A DNA stretch of 50,612 bases from Nemertoderma westbladi (taxonomy: Eukaryota > Xenacoelomorpha > Nemertodermatida > Nemertodermatidae), in assembly GCA_032718475.1 (NCBI GenBank), contig JAUCBJ010004883.1:1-50612 (forward strand), read 5' to 3'. A model generated the notes under the pieces. That model was not told the origin of the DNA, did not search any database, and saw only the letters and a list, made by a program, of their open reading frames with translations. Below are positions 42,761-50,612 of this stretch, piece by piece. The stretch's first letter is position 1; every line of letters starts with the position of its first letter. Both the position numbers and the translations under genes were made by a program.

Positions 42761-44950
42761 CTACTACTACTATGATCGGCATGCTGCATTGCAGCTACAT
42801 TTTTAAGAATGCTGTGCCGGCTTGACGACAAAATAGCGCCGCCACAACTCCCTATATATAAATATGGCATATCACCCATGACATTTGCTAGATCATCCGC
42901 ATATTCAAGGCCAGTGTCCTTTAAGATGCGTCTCAAGAAAGTCATGGGCTGTCCACCATGCTTATTCACTCCATGAGGCTGCCAAAGAGACACCTCCAAT
43001 GTTATATAGTGTCTGGTTGGAGATGTGTGCATTGTACTTGACACAATGAACCCGGCGTAGCATTCTTGTGAATGTGCCATCCAGAGATTTGGTGTCCTCA
43101 GCAGTTAGAGCCCAGCATGGACTCCCATAGAGGAGTACTGGAACTACTGCTGCTCTAAATAATCGGATCTTAAGTTTCCGATTAATTCTCGGTGACTTCC
43201 AAGTCCTGGAAAGCCTATTCAAGGCTGCCCATGCCTTTCCCTTACGTATTTGAAGGTCCTCATCTGACTTCCAGATCCAAAAAGTAAAAAAAAAGTAAAT
43301 TTTCTTTGGCCGCTAGGCCAGGGATTACGCACAAAGTCTGACGACTTATTTCCAGTGCGGTCCCCCCAGAACTTTACTCCCCAGAGGAAACTCCAGTACT
43401 CATTTAGCTACCACTTAAGGATGCAAGGCATAGATGCGCCCTGGCTGGTCCCTTTAAAGCATTCATGCTGAAACGAGAACTGCCCTGGCCCATGTGAGGA
43501 TCGAACCCACGACCTACAGGAGATGTGAATTCAATGCAACCACTATACCAAGATGGAACCTTGGTGGTCTACCAAGGTGGATCCATGATCCCAGGTTACA
43601 GAAGTCGTCCACATGCTCAAGCATACCATCCTTTGAACTTATGCTCATCCAATCAGATACTTGCTGAGGACTTTCAAAGTTAACTGTCAAAATTTTGGTC
43701 TTTCTGGAGTTAATAAAAAGACCAAGACTAGAAGCAGCATGTTCTAATGAGCTGAGGAGCCGTTGGGCTCCCTCTAGTGATTCTGAGAGTACTCCTAAGT
43801 CATCAGCAAAGTCTAGATCAGTTAGGTACTTGGCAGGATTTCCTCGAGTTAAGGACAATCGTAGAACATAGTTCGAGTCGGGACTCTTTCTGCGCCTTAT
43901 AAAGGTCATTTTGGCACTTCTGAATTTTGTTGTCAGTCCAGGGGGCCCTTTTCCTGTTTCGAGGGTATACAGGAACTGTATCTGCAGCTGCTAACCTAAC
44001 TGCTTCTGTGAAGGCAGTATAGCCCTCACAGTGATCTGCCGCCTCAGAGGCAAGAACCTCATACCTGTTGCTCGGCTGTAGTGTGAAGCTGGATCTCACA
44101 CTTGGCTGTTGCAACAGAGAGGACCAGTCATGCTGCGGCAAGGCAGATTTCGTTGTTCTGCTAGCACGCAGACTAACACGCTTACCTTGGCCACAATAAG
44201 GCGGTGATCACTGGAGAAGGGTCGAAGTGTAAATGCATTACAGTCTTGTATAGAGCTCCTGATATTTCCTACGAAACAGAATATGGTCTATCTGGGACTT
44301 TTGACCACTGGGTCCACTATGAGTCCATAGCTTTCCAGTTCGCTTCTTGAACTGGGTTCCAGCCGAAAACAATCCATTTCCAGAGATAAAATCCTGAAGA
44401 TGGACGGAATTTCGGTTAACACTATTGCTATAGACCCAGGGCGATGTAGGTGATTGATGCAGTCTCCCAGGAATGTTAAGAATGCATGCTGATCCACTCC
44501 ATCAGTAGCTGCTTATAGATTATGGTAGAAATTTTCCACCTCCTCTACAGGGGCAACACTAGTTGGAGAGTAGCACACAATCAGAACCACCTTAGGAAAC
44601 TTCTTAGCCAGTCTTCCAGAACATGAGAAGTGACAACGGATGATGCGGTTAGAGATTTGGTCTATTTTGTCCAATGCTGCATGTGCAGTTGGATTCATCA
44701 ATAGACCAATTCCACCATTGCCACTATCATCTGCTGAAGCGAGGGCGAGTCGCCAACCGTCCCCCATGTCCTTTATCAGAACCTCATCAGTCTGTCCAGT
44801 CTGCATCCGGTGCTCTTGAACACCCACTGCGCTAAGAGAAAGCTTATCTGCCAAGGCAGTCAGCTCACCTTGTCGCATTGGGGACCCGAGTGTTAGGGTG
44901 TTTACTGAGGCTACTCTAGTGAGAACACTCTACTTCTGACCAGCCATTGG
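42761..44950 (-). pseudogene. APE-type LINE with internal deletion and SINE insertion
   Basis: Minus strand. Start MAGQK then TAG, then VASVNTLTLG and LSLSAVGVQEHRMQTGQTD, GNGGIGLLMNPTAHAALDKI and VLIVCYSPTSVAPVEEVENF: an APE-type endonuclease. Later pieces include APWTDNKIQKCQNDLYKAQK, TDLDFADDLGVLSESLEGAQ (catalytic FADD), VDDFCNLGSWIH, [SINE], WKSDEDLQIRKGKAWAALNR, FRAAVVPVLLYGSPCWALTA, FTRMLRRVHCVKYNAHISN and, after a frameshift, KHGGQPMTFLRRILKDTGLE. The reverse transcriptase fingers and first catalytic Asp between KAQK and TDLDFADD are deleted. The 3' end is (TAG)n (42761-42773), as in the LINE at 39.4 kb, so both belong to one clade, RTE-like by tail and C-terminal pattern. It is dead. 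Confidence 0.8.
43280..43579 (-). mobile_element. tRNA-derived SINE, copy 2
   Basis: Minus strand: the head CACCTTGGTAGACCACCAAG, then CTTGGTATAGTGGTTGCATT (box A-like) and GGGTTCGATCCTCACATG (box B). The body has CAGCCAGGGCGCATCTATGC, and a T-rich end TTTACTTTTTTTTTACTTTT. It is flanked by GATCCA on both sides (43274-43279 and 43580-43585). Removing it and one GATCCA restores the LINE frame SWI-WKSDED. It is 300 bp and longer than copy 1 at 6900-7066. Confidence 0.85.
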
Positions 44951-45455
44951 TAGATCACCATCTGCCTGGCCAGGCCATATACCCCTGAAGCCAAGTATAT
45001 GGGTCCTTAATCCAGGACCAAGGGCGTCCTTAACCCAGAACAAAGGGGATCCTAGTTACAGGACCAGATTTGCCCTAGTAAGAGGGTCTATGCAGCTACA
45101 GGTGGCACCTCCTTTATGCTGCATGGAGGTGGCAAGTTTTCCTGATCATTGACCTAGAATACCTGACCTGACCTAGGCACAGCAGTGATGAACGCAACAC
45201 CGACAAGTTCACTTTTCACCGTACCCATGCCACTGAACGTCACACATATCAGCCAGTTTCAATGCAATGTGCCAAGTTAATGTGTTAACACTTTCAGTGT
45301 TTATAGTAACTAAACTGCAAGGTGAAAAAAATTTATGCATGCTCAAAAGTTTATAATTGATTGATAGTTTCGATTTATATATTTAAAAATCACCTATGAA
45401 AAATATGAACACATCAGGTAAAAAAATGTAAATTTATGATCACTTTAGATCACTT
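44951..45455. other. LINE 5' flank and gap
   Basis: 44950-45170 is GC-richer and is probably the 5' untranslated part of the minus-strand LINE. 45170-45455 is AT-rich with nothing recognised. Confidence 0.4.
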
Positions 45456-46084
45456 TAGATTTCGGGGTCTTAGTTTTTAATGTACAGTTCGAGAGTGTAT
45501 AACTTTTTTCAGCGCTGTATGCTATTTATTTCGGAATACCCGTTTGGTTAAATGTTTATTGTATGCCTTTTGATTTATCACCTCATAGGCGTAGCCAGTT
45601 CGATACAGTATAGGGCTTTAGGAAGTTTTATATGGAGCAGTAGGTAGGGTCTTAGTTTTTAATGTATAGTTTGAGATTGTATACCTTTTTTCAGCGCTGT
45701 ATGCTATTTATTTCGGAATACCCATTTGGTTAAATGTTTATTGTTTGCCTTTTGATTTATAACCTCATACACGTAGCCAGTTTGATACAGTATAGGGCTT
45801 TAGAAAGTTTTACAGTGAGCAGTAGTCTGACTGGGACTGTCGGTAGGCAGGCCTGTGGTATGCAGCATGACCGGTGATATTTGGGTTCAATCCCTAGGCG
45901 ACCGGTACTGCTGGGGGGGGGGGGGGGGGGGGGGGTGGTAATGCATGTTGTTGGGCCGACATTTTTGCGAATACGATGTAAGTTTAAGAGGTAGCTACTA
46001 AAATAAAACGGGTTAGGTTTTTCATTGCCTTTTGTCATGTTTCAGTTGGTGTATTACTGTATTTAGAATATTATTGTGTATCTA
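45456..46084 (+). repeat. Left terminal repeat (PLTR) of the Penelope-like element
   Basis: About 629 bp matching 49857-50470 in the same orientation. It starts TAGATTTCGGGGTCTTAGTT and ends TATTATTGTGTATCTA. It is made of two diverged tandem sub-units of about 190 bp (each with CAGCGCTGTATGCTATTTAT, TTTCGGAATACCC and TACAGTATAGGGCTTTAG) followed by a unique 240-bp tail that contains a G tract (45913-45935). In this copy GGGTTCAATCCCTAGGCGAC is present just before the G tract, a tRNA box B-like word missing in the right copy. Confidence 0.85.
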
Positions 46085-46208
46085 TTTCTGCTTTTTCTAT
46101 TTAGGCTAGTACTGCAGTGCTGTCCGACTATGGACCTTGGGTGGAGGGAACATTTATTATGTAACTAATTGTAACAATGTAACATGTAAATATTTATTTA
46201 ATTTAATT

Positions 46209-46278
46209 GGATACCTTGATAAAGGGCCGAGTGCCAGAAATCGATCGGTAAACTCTAACTTGTTTAGTATTCAGGGTA
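46209..46278 (+). other. Hammerhead-like hairpin upstream of the coding region
   Basis: CCTTGATAAAGGGCCGAGTG then CCAGAAATCGATCGG: box-1-like TTGATAA, stem GGC/GCC, GAAA and palindromic TCGA. It is enclosed by GGATACC (46209-46215) and GGTATCC about 60 bp later. Related to 6790-6870. Box 1 departs from CUGANGA, so catalytic activity is unlikely. Confidence 0.45.
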
Positions 46279-46303
46279 TCCCCAGCGGTTAATTATATTT
46301 CTT

Positions 46304-49300
46304 ATGATGAACAAACAACCCCTAAAGTCGGCCTGCCGCACCATCTCAAAGTTTAATCTTAATAACGGGGCAACTTACGGCATCCGCAACTTATTTAGGC
46401 TAAAACAAAAGATGATTAGGATACCTCTTATGATAAAATTTAACAGGGAATGTCGGACTAGGAAACTCGTACCAAAGTACCTGGGGGATGTTTACATGAA
46501 AGGGAGCCGGTTACATTGGACCCTGGCAACGGACTTTGTGAGAAGAGCTCTATCTCGGGATTTAGGGGCCTTGTACGCGAGATTGAAAATCGTATGGAGG
46601 GAATGGGAAACTGAATTTAATAACTTCCTACGGCTGGTCCGTAACATCGAGCGGAGGAACTGTAGGGAAGGGGAGGCACAGGTTTTGTTCAGTTTCGTTA
46701 TGTGGTGGTCGGATAGGATAGCAGAATGCGAAACGAGGGAGCGTTCGAGTATTCACGGGAGGAAACTAAGGTCCTTAATTACAATGGACCGCTCGGGATT
46801 CTGGGATGGGCGGTGAGGAGCCACCTCGCGGGAGGGGGTTTAGAGGGTGAAGGAGCACATGGAGGGAAGCGGAAACCGGCAGGAACGAGGGTTCTCAACC
46901 TCTCCTCCAAAGAGATTAGCGACACACAGATGGAAGTCCTGGGTTTGGGGTTCGGTTTTGTTCCTGTACCCTGTTCCTGTAATGAACTTATCGACACCCA
47001 TACAGCCATTTCTAGATGTGGTTCACGTATCAGGAACCACGTCCGCAGACAGATACAGAGATTGGAGGACACAGTGATTATGGGAGCTGCAACAGTGGAG
47101 GGCAATGGGCCGGATCCATTACCGGATAAGATGCAGGTCTCGTTCGACAATCGCCCGCTTACACCGGGCAGAACGAAACCGGATTTCCCATATTTAGTGA
47201 GGGTGGGGAATGAAGATCTCTTGGTGGGGGATTTGGGAACATCGATCGTAGGTTCTAACGAGGGAGGGGTGTGGGTTTCGACACCGATGGATACCAATCT
47301 GTTTGGGAGGGGGGCCGTTTCGAGGTTTTTGTTCGGTTTCCCTGGAGGGGAAGTGAGCAGAGTGAGCGGACGGGAAATGGCGGAGAAGGAGTTCCCACCA
47401 ACTAAGCAGGGGAGTCCCATAATACCGGAGTTGTGTACCGGGGAGTCGACACCGAGGCGTTCCTACGGAGCCAAGCGGGAGGGTTTGTCAACCGGGATGC
47501 CAGTCATGATGCCGGAGTCGAGGGCTCTACCTTTCCTCTCCCACGAGGGAGGGGGTAGGGAGGACCAGGCGGGAACTGCAATCCCTTTGAATTATAAACC
47601 TCTTCTCATTCCCTATAAGTGTAGATACGTGGCCACAACGTGCGTGGATGACAGCGTGGATGCGTTTTTAGGGGAACTGCACAGAGTAGCGGAGAAGACT
47701 GTGGGTAGAATTAAACCGAAACCAAACCTAACTGTTTCCCAACTTAAGGGGATAAAAGACCTAAGGAAAGATTCATCTTTGTCGGTTGTATGGGGGGACA
47801 AGACGGGGAATGTTATAATTATCGATGCGAGTATAAGGAAGTAGGAAATACAGAGAGCATTGGAGGATAAATCGACGTATGAGGTTTTACGTGAGGACAA
47901 CCAATAAGTTTACTGTGGAATTAAAGAGGATTTTGATTAAATACGAGGTAGGGGATAAACCTTTACGTACCTATGTCGTACTGAAGAGACCCGTAACGGG
48001 TTACGTGTTTACCCTTTTCAAAGATCATAAAGACCCGTCGGAGTGGATACTCTGGGAGGGAGGAATTAGGATCCCGAAAGCAAGACTGATTATCGCCGCC
48101 ACGGGAACAGTATCGGAGCGCGCGGCGCAGCTCCTGAACACCTTGTTACAACCCCTATTGGAAAGGATGGCACATTTCATCCTGGACTCAGCATCAGCGA
48201 GGAGGAGTTTACCACGGGAGCCACACGAGCACATCACCTTTATGGCTTTGGATGATAAGTTTATGTATCCTTCCATCGACCATGCAATGGCAACGGACGC
48301 CATAACTTTATCCCTACAGGAGAATCCGGACGTGATGGAGGACACCGGTTACTCAATTGAAAAAATAACTGTGTTATTACAATACGTGCTAACTCATACT
48401 TATTTTCGTGTTGAAAAAATATTTTATTTGCTTATAAAATGGATAGCTATGGGGGGGCCAGCAGGAAAATCGATAGCCATACTGACCGTGGATAGGGTAC
48501 ACACACACATTGGAATTATTACATTACGCAGCACTATGTACTTTAAAACTTTTGTGGACGACGCTGAAGGTATTTTTAACAAGATCCTAAAGGAGACGGA
48601 TAAGCAGGACATAGTCGACAGGTACAAGGGGGCTAGTGGGGTGGTGTTTGGGCGGGGTGTGATACAATTTACACTGGAATTTTCCCACGAGAGATCGACG
48701 TTTTTGGATTTAGATTTATTTGTGCGGGGATCGGATAGGGTTATCGGGACCGCCAGGTTCATTTTACGGAACTATCGAACAAGCTACCAATACCCTATGA
48801 GAGTTTTCATGACAACAGGGTGCTCCAGGGGGTGGTCAGGGGCCAGGTGCAAAGGTTCTGGAGGTTAACCGGGGGAGGGGGGGGGGGGGGGGGTAGGGGT
48901 TTCCAGTCAGCTAGGGACCGCTATCTAACGGACTGTTGGGCTGTGGGATATCCGAGGGAATTTTTAGAGGGGGTGAGGGACATGGGGGAGGGGGGGGACG
49001 AAACCCCAGGGGCAAAAGGAGGTGCATCGGGGTAAACAAAGGGTTTTTCTTCCGGTGGCGGGGGGCCCCGTAGGCGAGGCTTTGAAACAGGTTATAAGGA
49101 AACACAGGGGAGCTCTGACCAAGTGGGGCCTCACGGTGGGCACCTCGGGGAGGAGTGGTTTGAATTTGGAGAAGTTGTTGGTAGAGAAGAGGGAGAAAAC
49201 CCCGGCGGTGGGTAATGTTAGGTGCGAGAGAGGGGGTTGTCAGACATGTGACCAGATTTTGGATAGGGAGTTTACCCTGTGGGGGGATAGGTTGAGCGGT

Positions 49301-49630
49301 TCGTTTGATTGTACTTCGAGTAACGTTCTATATTTGATTTCGTGTGGGAAACATCCGGATGAATACTACATAGGCCAGACGAAACAACGTTTGAATGAAT
49401 GCATGAATGGTCATAATTCTGTGATAAGAGCCTTTAGAGGGGCGCCTCATCCCGAATACCATGAACTAAATGAGATTTTATTAGCGGAACATTTCAGAAT
49501 GTGCGAGTTGAGCGATTTGAAGGTGAATGTATTTAGGAAATATAGGAATGGCGCGGATAGGATACACGGGGAAGCTAACTACATTAGCAAATACAGACCG
49601 CCGTTAAACAAAATGCGACCAACGATATGA
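46304..49630 (+). pseudogene. Penelope-like retroelement: reverse transcriptase plus GIY-YIG endonuclease
   Basis: N-terminus from the ATG at 46304: IKFNRECRTRKLVPKYLGDV, then a frame change (about 46790-46880) to RVLNLSSKEISDTQMEVLGL. After a long unrecognised insert come NLTVSQLKGIKDLR and VVWGDKTGNVIIIDA, then a TAG (47842-47844). In the next frame lie GYVFTLFKDHKDPSEW, IPKARLIIAATGTVSERAAQ, ALDDKFMYPSIDHAMATDAI (motif A Asp), IAMGGPAGKSIAI and KTFVDDAEGIFN (motif C DD). A lost T near 48804-48807 shifts the frame before the G-rich run. The last part has VRCERGGCQTCD (zinc-binding) and VLYLISCGKHPDEYYIGQTK plus QRLNECMNGHNS: a GIY-YIG nuclease with YIG, R and H, and a late Glu in EANYISKYRPPLNK. 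RT and nuclease residues look intact; the frames are not. It resembles Penelope/Neptune-type elements. Confidence 0.9.
48866..48898 (+). repeat. G tract inside the Penelope-like coding region
   Basis: CCGGGGGAGGGG continues as a run of about 25 G, read as GGGGGGGG residues in one frame. Polymerase slippage here would explain the frame change between the reverse transcriptase and nuclease parts. Confidence 0.75.
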
Positions 49631-49856
49631 GGGGCTATTGATAACATTGGGTATTTATTGCGCTATAAATTTCGGCAATTTAGTTTGTTGTAGTTAGAGA
49701 TTGTATAACTTTTCTCTGCGTTGTATGCTATTTGTTTTAAACGGAATCTATTTTGGATTAGCGGATTGGATAAATGTTTATTGTATCCCTTTTTGGTATA
49801 TCATCTCATACGCGTAGCCATTTTGATGCAGCATAGATTGGGTATTTGGTGCACTG
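49631..49856. repeat. Extra diverged sub-unit before the right terminal repeat
   Basis: TTAGAGATTGTATAACTTTT, GTTGTATGCTATTTG, CGGA and ACGCGTAGCCA show that 49690-49856 is a third, older copy of the ~190-bp sub-unit that also occurs twice in each terminal repeat. The few bases after the stop codon at 49630 are the 3' untranslated start. Confidence 0.7.
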
Positions 49857-50470
49857 TAGATTTCGGGATCTTAGTTTTTAATGTATAGTTAGAGATTGTA
49901 TAACTTTTTTCAGCGCTGTATGCTATTTATTTCGGAATACCCGTTTGGTTAAATGTTTATTGTATGCCTTTTGTTTTATCACCTCATACGCGTAGCCAGT
50001 TCAATACAGTATAGGGCTTTAGGAAGTTTTATATGGAGCAGTAGGGTCTTAGTTTTTAATGTATAGTTAGAGATTGTATACCTTTTTTCACCGCTGTATG
50101 CTATTTATTTCGGAATACCCGTTTGGTTAAATGTTTATTGTTTGCCTTTTGATTTATAACCTCATACGCGTAGCCAGTTTGATACAGTATAGGGCTTTAG
50201 AAAGTTTTACAGTGAGCAGTAGTCTGACTGGGACTGTCGGTAGGCAGGCCTGTGGTATGCAGCATGACCAGCGGTATTTCGCTTGGGGGGGTGGGGGGGG
50301 GGGGGGGGGGGGGGTAATGCCGTCATGTTGGCATTGTTGGGCCGACATTTTTGCGAATACGATGTAAGTTTAAGAGGTAGCTACTGAACTAAAACGGGTT
50401 AGGTTTTTCATTGCCTTTTGTCATGTTTCAGTTGGTGTATTACTGTATTTAGAATATTATTGTGTATCTA
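49857..50470 (+). repeat. Right terminal repeat (PLTR) of the Penelope-like element
   Basis: About 614 bp, same orientation and order as the left copy: two ~190-bp sub-units, then AGTAGTCTGACTGGGACTGT, the G tract (50285-50315), GGGCCGACATTTTTGCGAAT and the same end TATTATTGTGTATCTA. It differs from the left copy by substitutions, by the region around the G tract and by 15 bp in total length. The two copies are similar enough to suggest one insertion event with both repeats present. Confidence 0.85.
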
Positions 50471-50612
50471 CGTAGGTTATGATGTGACAATAAAAAATTC
50501 GTATTATCCAACCAAATTACATTCTTGCCGTTTGAAAATTTAGGCTACTTGTATTTTTCGCTCCACCAGACAAGAACCAAAAACGATAGTTACGTAATTT
50601 TTTTTTACAAAG
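50471..50612. other. Window end
   Basis: AT-rich sequence after the right terminal repeat, including AATAAAAAATTCG (about 50500), a possible polyadenylation signal. No gene. Confidence 0.5.

Noticed and set aside
46779-48762. Long minus-strand frames opposite the Penelope-like coding region
   Set aside because: Shadows of the + strand frame in GC-richer sequence; no recognisable motif, while the + strand shows ordered reverse transcriptase blocks.
45456-50470. LTR retrotransposon or endogenous retrovirus
   Set aside because: The direct terminal repeats could suggest this, but the reverse transcriptase blocks and the C-terminal GIY-YIG nuclease are Penelope-like. There is no gag, protease, RNase H or integrase, and no primer-binding site recognised.

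Overview
This looks like a piece of an animal nuclear genome, most likely a marine invertebrate; I cannot name the species. It is AT-rich. It has spliceosomal exon signals (pyrimidine-AG acceptors, GTAAGT-type donors) and no bacterial operon structure. It carries typical metazoan mobile elements: Penelope-like, several LINE groups, a tRNA-derived SINE, hAT, Mutator-like, CACTA-like and pogo-like fragments. I see no intact single-copy housekeeping gene. Nearly every protein-like stretch is a transposon, a transposon remnant or an unrecognised repeated gene family, and most are broken.

Layout. 0-3.5 kb: a possible multi-exon gene on the + strand with a damaged PHD-like zinc finger, ending in a coding 24-bp minisatellite; a poly-G-ended MITE lies in its last intron. 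3.7-7.1 kb: tandem repeats, the C-terminal part of a retroelement with a nuclease-like motif (-), copy A of an unknown gene family (-), a Penelope-related hairpin and a SINE. 8.7-10.2 kb: copy B of the same family (-), with a Cys-rich N-terminus. 10.9-11.3 kb: pogo-like transposase N-terminus (-). 12.4-15.5 kb: CACTA-like transposase C-terminus, then a DUF4806-type accessory gene and an exon of 93-bp coding repeats (+). 15.8-17.6 kb: a palindromic MITE, a LINE C-terminus (-) and a second piece of the 4.5-kb retroelement type (+).

17.6-31.9 kb is largely non-coding: tandem arrays, dispersed repeats, a second poly-G MITE copy, a degraded tRNA-like sequence and one likely exon at 27.25-27.73 kb (-). 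31.9-33.7 kb holds GC-richer exons of an unrecognised gene (+). 34.1-35.8 kb has two LINE remnants head to tail. 36.2-42.3 kb is a nested transposon cluster: two Mutator-like pseudogene copies in inverted orientation flank a hAT pseudogene, which is split by an RTE-like LINE with a 14-bp target duplication and carries a 19-bp VNTR. 42.8-44.95 kb is an APE-type LINE (-) with a SINE inserted in it (6-bp target duplication). 45.46-50.47 kb is a nearly full-length but inactivated Penelope-like element with ~0.6-kb direct terminal repeats, reverse transcriptase and a GIY-YIG endonuclease.

The parts most worth following up are the duplicated unknown family at 5.2-6.3 and 8.7-10.2 kb, the Penelope-like element with its long unrecognised insert, three hammerhead-like hairpins, and the PHD/minisatellite gene. 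All calls were made by reading; no database search was run.
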